From JAWLFI01 sp964627995 (GTDB lineage: Bacteria > Bacteroidota > Bacteroidia > Chitinophagales > Saprospiraceae), in assembly GCA_964627995.1 (NCBI GenBank), contig CAZVLN010000001.1, positions 1 to 64,000 on the forward strand: 64,000 nucleotides of DNA. The letters run 5' to 3'. This document shows positions 54,277-63,711 of the stretch, in pieces. The notes below the pieces were generated by a model. The model saw only the letters and a program-made list of their open reading frames with translations. It searched no databases and had not been told where the DNA came from. The position numbers were made by a program, and so were the translations under genes. Position 1 is the first letter of the stretch; every line of letters starts with the position of its first letter.

Positions 54277-55009
54277 AGATTCTTTTCTCAAGTAACTTTT
54301 CTACCTGTCTGGCCTGTTCTAATGTATCTACACCTAAAGACTGATATCTCGTTTCATAAACATAAATCGGCAATCCGTTCAGTAACCAGCGCAATTGCTC
54401 CAAACGTTCCATTTGCTCTACAGGATGGGGGGGGATATGTTGAATCTTTTCTAAAACACTTTTAGAAAAGCCATACAATCCAATATGCTTGTAGATCTCA
54501 TCCGGAGCTGAAGAACTCCCTCGCTGAAATGGTATCGGAGCTCGACTAAAGTAGCAGGCTCTGTTTTGCCCGTCAAAAACGACTTTTACAACATTAGGAT
54601 CCTTCAAGTCTTGTTGATTCGCCCGATGGACTGGGGTGAGAATACTTCCTTGGGGCAATGTTAAGATCTTTTTTACCATTTGTCTCAGCAGGTCCGGATC
54701 CATCAATGGCTCATCTCCTTGCAAGTTGAAATAGAAATCAAATTGTGAATGCTTTTGAATAACCTCAATTAAGCGGTCAGTTCCAGACTCATGAGCATCG
54801 GATGTCATCATCACTTCACCACCAAAAGCTTTAACCGCCTCACTTATCCGATTATCATCTGTGGCAATCACTAGTTCGTCAAATGCTTTACTTTCAAATG
54901 CCGCTTTATAAACCCACTCTATCATAGTTCTACCTAACATATAGTGTAAAGGCTTACCCGGAAAACGCTGACTACCAAAGCGGGCTGGAATTACACATAA
55001 AGTCTTCAT
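54254..55009 (-). CDS. kdsB: CMP-KDO synthetase
   Basis: 251 aa 3-deoxy-manno-octulosonate cytidylyltransferase, activating KDO with CTP for lipopolysaccharide inner core. IPARFGSQRFPGKPL opens the nucleotide-binding loop; LVIATDD, LQGDEPLMDP, FSRAPIPF, HIGLYGFSK and EQLRWL are all family motifs. Usual length. Monocistronic and convergent with cdd. The product fits with a Gram-negative outer membrane; CTP synthase is at 29102-30715. Confidence 0.95.
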   Translation of the reverse strand: MKTLCVIPARFGSQRFPGKPLHYMLGRTMIEWVYKAAFESKAFDELVIATDDNRISEAVKAFGGEVMMTSDAHESGTDRLIEVIQKHSQFDFYFNLQGDEPLMDPDLLRQMVKKILTLPQGSILTPVHRANQQDLKDPNVVKVVFDGQNRACYFSRAPIPFQRGSSSAPDEIYKHIGLYGFSKSVLEKIQHIPPHPVEQMERLEQLRWLLNGLPIYVYETRYQSLGVDTLEQARQVEKLLEKRISTSGGRK

Positions 55010-55184
55010 GAGTGCTAAAATAATACAATATTTCTTCGCGTTGAGGTAATGGTTTTAAATTTGGAAAGAAGATGGGTTCAAAAGTAATTAGAATTCATTT
55101 ACAGTAACTTACAATTCGCTTCGAAAATTAATATGTTTAACTTTGCGATTGTTGTTAAAAATTTAATTGAATCAATTAACATCT

Positions 55185-56042
55185 ATGAAGTGGATCGAAC
55201 TCACCTTGTTTATCTTACTATCCATTTCTCTAAATGGGCAGGACTATAACTGGAACAATCCGCCACCTATTTTAGAAAAGTCAGACCGAGTAATGCTTCA
55301 AATCGATCCAGAGATAGGTTTATTTGTAGAACATAAGGTAAATAAATACGAATCGATTTACCGCTTAGTCAACTTCTTTCAGTCTGACATGGAAAAAACA
55401 TTGAATGTAAATAATTTACAGCCAGGTCGACCTCTGCCCAAAGGCAAGTATATTCGAATTCCTTTAGATTCTCAGCACATCATTACCAATTTTTTTGGCC
55501 GATCCATATTCAAGAAATACAATAAAGCCTATTTAAAAGTAGGTAAAGGCCAAACCTTATATAGCATTGCAAAAGCCCTTGACACGAGAGTCGGAGTATT
55601 AGAGGGAAGGAACGATATCAAAGCTGAAGAAATTGAACCTGGCACGATACTTCGTGTAGGGTGGTTTCCTAGATCAGGTCTATATGATCCAATCACCACG
55701 GACGAAATGAAAGCTGATGGCTTAGAACGCGAAAGCCTAGAGCGACAATTTGAGGCTGGAAAGACAGATGGTACACTACAAGAAGAAAGAGGAATAGCCT
55801 TTTGGAATAAGTCTGCTGAGAACGAATCTGGCTTTTTTGCTCTGCATAGCTCTGCAAAGATTGGCTCTTATCTGGAAGTGGAAAACCCGATGTTTGGGAC
55901 TAAAGTCTATGTCAAAGTAATCGGCAAAATTCCTTCGAAATCTTATCCAGAAGAAATAATGACTATTATTAGTTATGAGGCTGCTGAGGAATTACGCGCA
56001 AAAGACGCACGTTTCTTCGCAAAAATAAGATATTTGCAGTAG
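55185..56042 (+). CDS. Secreted LysM protein with RlpA-like (DPBB) C-terminal domain
   Basis: 285 aa from the ATG at 55185 (MKWIELTLFILLSISLNGQ, signal peptide); an upstream in-frame TTG at 55167 would spoil it. A first LysM-like block at about 45-95 (HKVNKYESIYRLVNFF), a clearer LysM at about 117-162 (VGKGQTLYSIAKALDTRV), then a C-terminal double-psi beta-barrel-like domain (about 205-285; GIAFWNKSAENESGFFALHSSAKIG). LysM binds peptidoglycan, and RlpA-like DPBB domains are seen in cell-wall proteins. A TAACTTTGC promoter-like box lies about 40 nt upstream. Confidence 0.8.
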   Translation: MKWIELTLFILLSISLNGQDYNWNNPPPILEKSDRVMLQIDPEIGLFVEHKVNKYESIYRLVNFFQSDMEKTLNVNNLQPGRPLPKGKYIRIPLDSQHIITNFFGRSIFKKYNKAYLKVGKGQTLYSIAKALDTRVGVLEGRNDIKAEEIEPGTILRVGWFPRSGLYDPITTDEMKADGLERESLERQFEAGKTDGTLQEERGIAFWNKSAENESGFFALHSSAKIGSYLEVENPMFGTKVYVKVIGKIPSKSYPEEIMTIISYEAAEELRAKDARFFAKIRYLQ

Positions 56043-56067
56043 ATTTTACAGAGAGGAAAACTATAAG

Positions 56068-57426
56068 ATGAAATATTACAAAAACATATTGGAGACCATA
56101 GGTAACACCCCGTTAGTTCAACTAAATAAGGTAGTTAAAGGTATTCCTGCAAAGGTCTTAGCAAAAGTAGAAACATTTAACCCCGGGCATTCGATTAAGG
56201 ACCGCATGGCATTAAAAATGTTAGATGTTGCAGAAGAAGAAGGGAAAATAAAACCCGGTGGCACTATTATTGAGTGCACATCCGGAAATACTGGAATGGG
56301 CCTGGCTTTAGCTGCTACAGTTAGAGGCTATGATTGTATTTTTACAACTAGCGACAAACAGTCTAAAGAGAAGTTGGATCTACTCCGAGCGCTGGGAGCA
56401 AAAGTTATTGTGTGCCCTACCAATGTTACACCAGAGGATGAAAGGTCTTATTATTCCGTGGCTGAGCGACTAAGTAAAGAAATTCCAAATTCTTTTTGGT
56501 TTAATCAATACGACAATCTAGCAAATCGATTAGGACATTACGAGAGCACTGGTCCCGAAATATGGGATCAAACTAATGGGGAGATCACCCATTTGGTAGT
56601 TGGTGTGGGTACCGGAGGTACAATTTCCGGAACAGCTAAATATTTAAAAGAGCAAAATCCAAATATTAAGGTTTGGGGAATAGATACCTACGGATCTGTT
56701 TTCAAAAAGTATCACGAAACCGGCGAGTTTGATGAAAAAGAAGTTTATCCTTACGTTACAGAAGGAATAGGCGAAGATATCATTCCGAAAAATGTAGATT
56801 TTTCACTCATCGATCACTTTGAAAAGGTAAGCGACAAAGACGGTGCAGTATATACCCGAAGATTGGCCCGGGAAGAAGGTCTACTAATGGGATACAGTGC
56901 CGGATCAGCCGTAAAAGGAGTGCTCCAATTGAAAGATCAGCTCAAAAAAGAGGATGTAGTCGTTATCATTTTTCACGACCATGGGAGTCGCTATGTTGGA
57001 AAAGTTTATAACGATGATTGGATGAGGGATCGGGGATTCCTTGAGGAGGACATCACACTTGAGCAGGTATTGCAGAAAAAAGACAAAAAAGAATGGATTA
57101 CGACCCATCCCAAAGCTAAGATTGAAGAGGTCCTTTCCATCATGAAAGAAAAAGAAATTTCACAATTGCCTGTAATTGAAGATGAAGAAATCGTAGGTAC
57201 TGTTTATGAGAAAAAAGTCTTGCAGCATATTGTTTCCGAAGGACTTTCCGCATACGAAACCCCTGTATCGGAGATCATGGACAAAGCATTGCCACAATTT
57301 GATGGAGAAACAACTGTAAAAGAACTCATGAAAAACATAAATGGTCAGGACTTTTCAGTCATCTCCAAAGACGAATTTGGCCAGTACAACATGGTTTCAC
57401 AATACGATATACTCAAAGCCGTTTAA
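56068..57426 (+). CDS. PLP-dependent cysteine/cystathionine synthase with CBS domains
   Basis: 452 aa fold-type II PLP enzyme. N-terminal catalytic domain (about 1-330): NTPLVQLNK, PLP lysine in NPGHSIKDRMA, CTSGNTGMGLA, GVGTGGTISGT phosphate cup, and YSAGSAVKGV. C-terminal pair of CBS domains (about 340-452) as in cystathionine beta-synthase, where they sense adenosyl ligands. Cystathionine beta-synthase is the likeliest name; O-acetylserine sulfhydrylase with CBS domains is the alternative. Followed directly (0 nt) by the second PorP/SprF gene. Confidence 0.9.
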   Translation: MKYYKNILETIGNTPLVQLNKVVKGIPAKVLAKVETFNPGHSIKDRMALKMLDVAEEEGKIKPGGTIIECTSGNTGMGLALAATVRGYDCIFTTSDKQSKEKLDLLRALGAKVIVCPTNVTPEDERSYYSVAERLSKEIPNSFWFNQYDNLANRLGHYESTGPEIWDQTNGEITHLVVGVGTGGTISGTAKYLKEQNPNIKVWGIDTYGSVFKKYHETGEFDEKEVYPYVTEGIGEDIIPKNVDFSLIDHFEKVSDKDGAVYTRRLAREEGLLMGYSAGSAVKGVLQLKDQLKKEDVVVIIFHDHGSRYVGKVYNDDWMRDRGFLEEDITLEQVLQKKDKKEWITTHPKAKIEEVLSIMKEKEISQLPVIEDEEIVGTVYEKKVLQHIVSEGLSAYETPVSEIMDKALPQFDGETTVKELMKNINGQDFSVISKDEFGQYNMVSQYDILKAV

Positions 57427-58515
57427 ATGAAGATGCTACACACAAATTTATTTACCTCCTTAAGTATAGCTTTGATGGTCATCGGTTTAACCTGGCCACC
57501 TGAATTACAGGCACAAGACCCTCGATTTTCTCAATACTATGCAGCTCCCTCCTATTTTAATCCTGCACTAACAGGAGCTTATGATGGATCCTTCAGATTG
57601 ACAGGAGTTTATCGCGATCAGTGGCGGGGAGCGGCAGATAATACTTTTGTCTCCTATACAACAGCTGGAGATGTCCGATTCAAAATTGGCCCCAAAGCTT
57701 CGAGAAATAGAGATGCAGCAGCAGGTGGCTTAGTTTTTGTTCGCGACCAGGTAGATGTAGTTGATTTTACTACTACTTTCGCAGCCTTTACAGGAGCTTA
57801 TCACAAAAATTTAAATGAAAAAAAGAAAACCTTTTTATCATTTGGGTTCCGTTTTGGAATGGCTCAAAAAAATGTTAATTACGAACAAATCAATTTTCAA
57901 GATGAGTTTAATGGCATCGATGAATTCATTTTAACCACAAATGAGACCTTGCCTCGAAATAACTTCACTTATCCAGACTTAGCTTTAGGACTTAATTTCT
58001 CTACTCGACCCAATAGCAGATCGCACTTAAATGCAGGGTTCAGTGTAGATCATGTGATACCCGTAGACCTTTCTTTTTATCAGGAAGGTAACTCAAATAA
58101 CCCGACCGTAGAGTTCCCTTCAAATGCTATTTTTCAACGGTATGCAATGGATATCGCATACGGGTTCTTTGCTAATAACTTTAGCGATCATTTTATTTCA
58201 CTTCGCGGAGCATTTATGAATCAAGGCCCTTTTCAGGAAGCACTCTTTGGAGGACATTGGAAAAACAGACTTTCGCGAGTAGCTGGTAATAATTTTATGT
58301 TGGGGGGATACCTAAGACTCAATAATTATATCGATGGTTTCAAGCCCAATGCCGCCGTAATCATGGTCGGTGTAGAATTACAAGATGTTAAATTGGGTAT
58401 AAGTTATGACATCAATGTTATTGGTGGGAAGTTAGCAAACCGCAACGCCCTTGAATTGTCTGTTATATATATAGGAAATTACGTGAATGAAAGTTATATG
58501 TGTCCTACTTTTTAG
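57427..58515 (+). CDS. PorP/SprF-family T9SS outer-membrane protein, second copy
   Basis: 362 aa. Signal peptide (MLHTNLFTSLSIALMVIGLTWPPELQA), then the family opener QDPRFSQYYAAPSYFNPALTGAYDG and RLTGVYRDQWRG, followed by beta strands and the characteristic C-terminus NESYMCPTF. A paralogue of the 14012-15025 protein. Unlike that one it has no T9SS cargo or OmpA gene beside it: upstream is the CBS-domain enzyme, downstream 459 nt without a gene. Its partner cargo must lie elsewhere. Start ATG at 57427 directly follows the previous TAA; MLHTN at 57433 is an equally good start. Confidence 0.88.
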   Translation: MKMLHTNLFTSLSIALMVIGLTWPPELQAQDPRFSQYYAAPSYFNPALTGAYDGSFRLTGVYRDQWRGAADNTFVSYTTAGDVRFKIGPKASRNRDAAAGGLVFVRDQVDVVDFTTTFAAFTGAYHKNLNEKKKTFLSFGFRFGMAQKNVNYEQINFQDEFNGIDEFILTTNETLPRNNFTYPDLALGLNFSTRPNSRSHLNAGFSVDHVIPVDLSFYQEGNSNNPTVEFPSNAIFQRYAMDIAYGFFANNFSDHFISLRGAFMNQGPFQEALFGGHWKNRLSRVAGNNFMLGGYLRLNNYIDGFKPNAAVIMVGVELQDVKLGISYDINVIGGKLANRNALELSVIYIGNYVNESYMCPTF

Positions 58516-58974
58516 ACTTTGCTTTTTTCCCGCTTTTCCCAAAGTATTTATGTTTTCCAGTTCTCTGCCTAGTAGAGTAATTTGATTGGTCTAAATTGAC
58601 AAGAAACCTGGAATAATGCTTAAGGTACCGTTATCTGATTCTCAGAAGTTATATTTTTTTAATAAAGCGTAGATCAAAGCATAGCATCTTAAAGTAGTTT
58701 CAAGTATTATCTTGATTGCTTCCAGAGCTATGAGTTTATGAATCAAGATCACTGGGTTTTATGAGGCTAGTTAGTAGATCAGCGAATAACTTGAACCCAC
58801 TATGGCATTTCAATATATTCCTCCCAAATAAATCGACACATAGTAGTTGGGTTATAGTAGTTGGGTTATAATTGAATTCTAATTATCATCTCCCCTTGAT
58901 TAATATTTTGTATATTTTTGTTAGTTCATTTCTAAATGAATTGTCTCTCTTTAATTTTAAACGATCAATATTAC
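58516..58974. other. Gene-free A/T-rich spacer with a 14-bp tandem duplication
   Basis: No coding frame, tRNA or strong hairpin seen. The one notable feature is TAGTAGTTGGGTTA repeated exactly twice in tandem (58841-58854, 58855-58868). A TATTTTTG -7-like box (58913-58920) with TTG at 58896-58898 could drive the aldo/keto reductase, but the 14-nt spacing is short. Confidence 0.5.
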
Positions 58975-59916
58975 ATGAAATACAATAGCCTCATATCGAA
59001 TAACACATTAGTTTCAGAGATCGGCTTAGGTGCCTGGCAATTAGGAAAAAACTCAGGCTGGCGTAACTTATCTGAAAAAGAAGCTATTCAAATTGTAGAA
59101 AAGGCGGTAGATTATGGCATTAACTTTTTTGATACAGCTCCGAATTATGGCCATGGCACAGGTGAATCTAGATTAGGAAAGGCTTTAAAATCTGTTGATA
59201 GAGATAAAATAGTCATAAGCACTAAATTTGGACATACAGATTCGGGTTCACTAAATTTTGATTCAGATTATATCAGACAATCACTGGACAACAGCCTCAA
59301 GCGTTTGCAAGTTGATTATGTAGACTCATTGCTGTTCCACAACCCTCCTGCTGAATATTTAGATGGCAGCAAAAATGATCACTACGAAATATTGGAAAAG
59401 CTAAAAGAGGAAGGAAAAATTAAAGCCTACGGTGCATCATTGGATACGGCAGAGGAAATGAAGCTGCTCATGAATACTACCTCATCTCAGGTGATTGAAG
59501 CCTTTTTCAACATATTTTGGCAGGATGCGGTAAATGCCTTTGACTTAGCTAAACAGAAAGAGGTCGGAATTATAGCGAAAGTACCTCTGGACTCAGGTTG
59601 GTTATCCGGAAAATACAATGAAAGTAGCTCTTTTAATGATATTAGAAGTCGTTGGTCGAAGGAAGATATAAAAACCCGCGCGCAACTTGTAAGCAAAACA
59701 AGAGATATTCTTGGAGCTGAAAATAACTTACCTCAGCATGCGATTGCATTTTGTTTAGCTTATGATGCCGTGTCGACTGTTATCCCGGGCAGTTCAACAC
59801 TCGAACAATTATCGTCCAATGTAGAAAGTGCAAATGTCCATATATCTGAAAGTCAACTCAAAAAACTAGAGCATTTTTATGAAAACGAGGTTCAGAATTT
59901 GAATCTTCCATGGTGA
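58975..59916 (+). CDS. Aldo/keto reductase
   Basis: 313 aa NADPH-dependent TIM-barrel oxidoreductase, starting at the ATG at 58975 (MKYNSLISNNTLVSEIGLGAWQLG); the frame reaches 58936. Catalytic tetrad visible: Asp and Tyr in FFDTAPNYGHGTGESRLG, Lys in VISTKFG, His in SLLFHNP. GIIAKVPLDSGWLSGKY and VIPGSSTLEQLSSNV complete the cofactor site. The pattern is of the AKR11/13-like group acting on sugars or aldehydes; substrate unknown. Isolated by spacers on both sides (197 nt before ribB, with nothing recognised). Confidence 0.92.
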   Translation: MKYNSLISNNTLVSEIGLGAWQLGKNSGWRNLSEKEAIQIVEKAVDYGINFFDTAPNYGHGTGESRLGKALKSVDRDKIVISTKFGHTDSGSLNFDSDYIRQSLDNSLKRLQVDYVDSLLFHNPPAEYLDGSKNDHYEILEKLKEEGKIKAYGASLDTAEEMKLLMNTTSSQVIEAFFNIFWQDAVNAFDLAKQKEVGIIAKVPLDSGWLSGKYNESSSFNDIRSRWSKEDIKTRAQLVSKTRDILGAENNLPQHAIAFCLAYDAVSTVIPGSSTLEQLSSNVESANVHISESQLKKLEHFYENEVQNLNLPW

Positions 59917-60113
59917 CAACTAAAATACTGGTCTTGATACAGAATGAGTATTTTATAAATATTTAGACATTCCCCTTTAGGGTGTAGCTCTAAATCAAGT
60001 TTTGAGGGTAAATAGACAAAATATCCAGTCTAAAGGCTGAAGCCATTCAATATCTATAAAATGGCATATCCATTTGTCATAAAAATAGCTTGATTGATAA
60101 AAGGTACAATAAA

Positions 60114-61253
60114 CTAGTCTATATCCAGAGGGATATTTTCTACTATTTCCAGGCCATATCCAATTAAGCCCACGCGCTTTCGTTGAGAACGAGTAATCAG
60201 TTTTATCTTTTTGATCGATAAATCTCTTAAAATTTGTGCTCCAATCCCGAAATCTCTTTGATCTCCAGTTCGCTTTATTGCTTTCAAGCTCCCCTCCTCC
60301 TCAACTTTTTCAAGAGTAGATAGTAAGCTTCTCTTTTCTGAGTGCCGCATAAATAGTAAAACACCTTTACCTTCTTTTTGTATCCACTGGAGACTTTTCG
60401 TGATGGTATCTCCATATGAATTAAATAAGAAGCCTAAGATATCACCGGTCTCAGTCGAGCTATGCACCCGAACCATAACATCTTCATCCTCTGACCACTT
60501 TCCTGTGTAAACGGCGAGATGAATATCATCGGTAGTATCTTGCCGATAGGCTCTAACCTTGAATTTGCCGTATTTCGTATCGACTTCAGTTTCGTGAGCC
60601 ACACTAATAATTCGCTCGTGTTCCATTCGATAGGCTACTAAATCCGCAATGGATATAATTTTCAAATCAAACTTATCGGCAATTTTTCGCAATTGCGGTA
60701 GACGAGCCATGGAACCATCTTCATTAAGTATCTCAACGAGTACACCAGCTGGGTAAAAACCTGCCAAACGCGATAGGTCAACGGAAGCTTCTGTATGTCC
60801 GGTTCTTCTGAGAACACCGCCTGGCTTTGCTATGAGAGGGAAAATATGCCCCGGTCTAGCAAAATCTGAAGCTGTTATATTCTCTTCGGTCATCGCCTTA
60901 ATACCTCTCGAACGATCATACGCCGAGATTCCGGTAGTGCAGCCATATCCTTTGAGATCAATAGAGACCGTAAAAGCTGTTTCGTGCAAGGCCGTATTAT
61001 TATTAACCATCCGAGTTAATCCTAATTCTCGAGCCCTTTGTTCCTCAATAGGAGTGCAAATTAATCCTCTGCCTTCCTTAGACATGAAGTTAATTATTTC
61101 TGGTGTAATGGCTTCAGCAGCACCCACAAAGTCGCCTTCATTTTCTCGGTCCTCATCATCTACTACTATTATAATCTTACCAGCCTTGAGGTCATCTATA
61201 GCCTCAGGAATACTATCTAACATGTGATGACGTTCGAGATTATTCTTTTGCAT
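60114..61253 (-). CDS. ribB: 3,4-dihydroxy-2-butanone-4-phosphate synthase fused to a degenerate GTP cyclohydrolase II domain
   Basis: 379 aa with RibBA layout. The DHBP synthase half (about 10-215) is intact: VVVDDEDRENEGDF, FMSKEGRGLIC, DYD-like SAYDRSRGI, FARPGHIFPL and GHTEASVDLSRLAG. The cyclohydrolase II half (about 220-379) has lost its key residues: the zinc-cysteine motif (normally C-x10-C-x-C) reads HSSTETGDILGFLFNSYGD without cysteine, and the RGHEGRG loop is MRHSEKR; only GIGAQIL and YGLEIVE remain. It should make only the butanone phosphate, needing a separate RibA. Start may be 61253 or the ATG at 61223 (MLDSIPEAIDDLKAG), which fits the family better and avoids a 14-nt overlap with the upstream gene. 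Confidence 0.9.
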   Translation of the reverse strand: MQKNNLERHHMLDSIPEAIDDLKAGKIIIVVDDEDRENEGDFVGAAEAITPEIINFMSKEGRGLICTPIEEQRARELGLTRMVNNNTALHETAFTVSIDLKGYGCTTGISAYDRSRGIKAMTEENITASDFARPGHIFPLIAKPGGVLRRTGHTEASVDLSRLAGFYPAGVLVEILNEDGSMARLPQLRKIADKFDLKIISIADLVAYRMEHERIISVAHETEVDTKYGKFKVRAYRQDTTDDIHLAVYTGKWSEDEDVMVRVHSSTETGDILGFLFNSYGDTITKSLQWIQKEGKGVLLFMRHSEKRSLLSTLEKVEEEGSLKAIKRTGDQRDFGIGAQILRDLSIKKIKLITRSQRKRVGLIGYGLEIVENIPLDID

Positions 61254-62454
61254 ATATCGGTTTATTATTCTTGTCTATAGTTTGATTTAACAATTCGAGT
61301 AAGGGTTGAGTTGCTTTTTTCCATGGAAAATTAATCTCAATAAAAGCTCGCCCCCTATGACTAAGGGTTCTAAATCTCTCTTCGCTATCGAATAGTTGTG
61401 TAATTTGATGTACAAAACTATTGACATCATCAGCTAATAAAATATCTTGATTGGGTTCCGCTAAAATAGAATCATTGACAATTTCAGTGGTAATGCAGGG
61501 CACACCAACTGCCATGGCCTCTAAAATTTTATTTTGCATACCACTACCAGTAAAAAGTGGAGCGACAAAAACAGATCCTTGACTGTAAGCATCGCGTATA
61601 TCTTCAACCCAACCCAGCACCTCGATTCGGCTGTCTTTAAGGCGCGTTAGCCATGGTACGGGTCTGGCACCAGCCAAGACCAATCGGGCATTTGGAAGCT
61701 TTTCCCACAGGTGAGGCATAAGTTCATAAATCAAATATTGAGCGGCGCGCACGTTAGGTGCATATCCCAAATTACCAACAAAAAGAATTTGTTCCTTGCG
61801 TTCCAGGCTGGGTTCAAAATAGAATTGATCGAGATCAATGCCATTGGAGACTACAGTAACCTTTTCCTTTTGAAGAATTTTTAATGCCTGTTGATCCTGT
61901 CTGGATATAATCGTGCTCCCATCAAAATCTGAAAAGATAAAACGTTCGTAATGAGCGCAAAGAGCGGCCTCAATGCGATAAATATGTTTCCAGAAAAAAT
62001 TATTACTATTTGCTGAAGCTCGAAACATTCCCAAAGAAAAGGCATCCATGTAATCAAGTACTTTTGGTACGGGCAGATGTCTTACGTATTCGCTCATACG
62101 GATTAAGTGACAGTAGATAAGATCTGGAGGATCTTCAATGTATTTGTCGTTAATCAAGTGTTGCAGTCGCAATGAGCGAAAAAACCCTACTTGAAGAGGC
62201 TGTCGCCGCGTAAATGCTAAGAATGTGCGATACATTCTTTCGATAGACGAAAGCTTGACATACAAGATTTCTGAACAATACTTTCGCAGTTCTTCCTCAT
62301 GATCTGGCTGCGGATCTGCGTCTGCGAGTGTAAATAAGGTGATGTCAAAGTGATTGCTCAGTTCTATCAGCTGAAAATACAGCCGTAGCTTATCACCTTT
62401 TTCAATGGGATAGGGATAACGAGAAGTAAATACCCATAATTTCCGCACCAGCAC
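61240..62454 (-). CDS. Family 4-type glycosyltransferase
   Basis: 404 aa GT-B enzyme. N-terminal acceptor domain starts WVFTSRYPYPIEKGDKLRLYFQ; the C-terminal nucleotide-sugar domain has ILFVGNLGYAPNVRAAQYLI, LVLAGARPVPWL, EVLGWVEDIRDAYS and the donor-binding FTGSGMQNKILEAMAVGVPCITT with the E-x7-E-like motif. Resembles sugar transferases of exopolysaccharide systems. It follows the next glycosyltransferase by 12 nt and overlaps ribB by up to 14 nt, so the three form a transcription unit. Sugar and acceptor unknown. Confidence 0.9.
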   Translation of the reverse strand: MLVRKLWVFTSRYPYPIEKGDKLRLYFQLIELSNHFDITLFTLADADPQPDHEEELRKYCSEILYVKLSSIERMYRTFLAFTRRQPLQVGFFRSLRLQHLINDKYIEDPPDLIYCHLIRMSEYVRHLPVPKVLDYMDAFSLGMFRASANSNNFFWKHIYRIEAALCAHYERFIFSDFDGSTIISRQDQQALKILQKEKVTVVSNGIDLDQFYFEPSLERKEQILFVGNLGYAPNVRAAQYLIYELMPHLWEKLPNARLVLAGARPVPWLTRLKDSRIEVLGWVEDIRDAYSQGSVFVAPLFTGSGMQNKILEAMAVGVPCITTEIVNDSILAEPNQDILLADDVNSFVHQITQLFDSEERFRTLSHRGRAFIEINFPWKKATQPLLELLNQTIDKNNKPIYAKE

Positions 62455-62466
62455 TCTGTATTTGTA

Positions 62467-63711
62467 TTAGGCCTCAAAGGTAATCATTGATTGTTGCTTC
62501 TTCTTGCTGATGGACAAGTTTTCGCAGTAAAAATCGTGTAGTTCACGACCTACCTGAAGCATATCAAAATGCTTTTCAACAAAATCTATAGCGCTATTTT
62601 GCATTCTAGCCGCCTTATCAGGATCATTTAGGGCCAACTTAAGAGCTGATACAAATTCTTGAGGGGTGTCTGCAATAAGAACCTCTCGTTCATTTTGGGC
62701 TGGTATTCCTTCCAAACCAAGTGTTGTGGTAATCACAAGCATGCCTTTCGCCATGCCCTCAATAATCTTAACACGCATACCCGAACCTGAAAGTAAGGGG
62801 ACGATCATGATGGAGTTTTTATGTAAAAACTGATTGGCGCAGGGAACAGCTCCCTCGAAAGAACAATAGGGTGTAGATTCCAATTTACCCCGCAAAGCAG
62901 AGGATGCTCCTCTACCAGCAACCAACAGCCTAGAAGGCCCTAGGAAATTTAAACACTTCCCCCAAACTTCATCCAAAAACCAACGAATCCCTTGCTCATT
63001 GGGCCTCCAATCCAAGGTGCCAATAAACCCAATATTTTTGGAATTTGAATCTGAGACTGCATCGTAATCTGCTGTATCGACACCGATAGGAATGGTTCTT
63101 ATAGGCCCTTTATATCCGAGTGATTCGAATTTTTCTTTGTCACAAGGTGAAATTGCTAAAATAGAGTCGTAGTGTGAAAAGTAAGTGGACTCAAGACTCT
63201 CCAACTCATTAGAAATACGATTTAGGTACCACTTCTTAAAGCCCCAAGGGGTATGCTCAGCTAGGCGTTTCCAAATTAAATGTTCAATATTATGAGCGCG
63301 CATGGAGACATGAGCATGGGCATATCTTCGTATGGTATCTATATAGGGTGATAGGTAAAAAGATTCTAACTGAACCACGTCATAATTACCGTAGCGTAAA
63401 ATTTGACCTAATTTTTGATCAAATTCCATATCAATAAATCGTTCAGCCTGGTAGGACTTTCCTTTCAACAAGTGACTCAGGGCTCCACGCCAATTTATTT
63501 CATTATCAACAGCTATTCGGGTCACCTTTCCATAATGGGCTAAAGCTTTGGGGCGATCCTCTCCATGAAAAGGATGTTTGCTCGTGTTCATGGCTAGCAC
63601 ATCCACTTCCCATCCCAGCTTTGTCAATGCTCTTGACAAATTGGTAATGGCTATACTTTCCCCATCGTGCAGTGGAAAGGGAAATTTTTTAGTGACTTGA
63701 AGTAACTTCAT
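62467..63711 (-). CDS. Family 4-type glycosyltransferase
   Basis: 414 aa GT-B protein paralogous in plan to its neighbour: MKLLQVTKKFPFPLHDGESIAI at the N-terminus, LESFYLSPYIDTIRRYAHAHVSMRAHNIEHLIWKR in the acceptor domain, then IGFIGTLDWRPNEQGIRWFL, LLVAGRGAS, and LLSGSGMRVKIIEGMAKGMLVITT in the donor domain. First gene of the glycosyltransferase-glycosyltransferase-ribB unit. Likely cell-surface polysaccharide or protein glycosylation; no polymerase, flippase or export gene is in view. Confidence 0.9.
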   Translation of the reverse strand: MKLLQVTKKFPFPLHDGESIAITNLSRALTKLGWEVDVLAMNTSKHPFHGEDRPKALAHYGKVTRIAVDNEINWRGALSHLLKGKSYQAERFIDMEFDQKLGQILRYGNYDVVQLESFYLSPYIDTIRRYAHAHVSMRAHNIEHLIWKRLAEHTPWGFKKWYLNRISNELESLESTYFSHYDSILAISPCDKEKFESLGYKGPIRTIPIGVDTADYDAVSDSNSKNIGFIGTLDWRPNEQGIRWFLDEVWGKCLNFLGPSRLLVAGRGASSALRGKLESTPYCSFEGAVPCANQFLHKNSIMIVPLLSGSGMRVKIIEGMAKGMLVITTTLGLEGIPAQNEREVLIADTPQEFVSALKLALNDPDKAARMQNSAIDFVEKHFDMLQVGRELHDFYCENLSISKKKQQSMITFEA

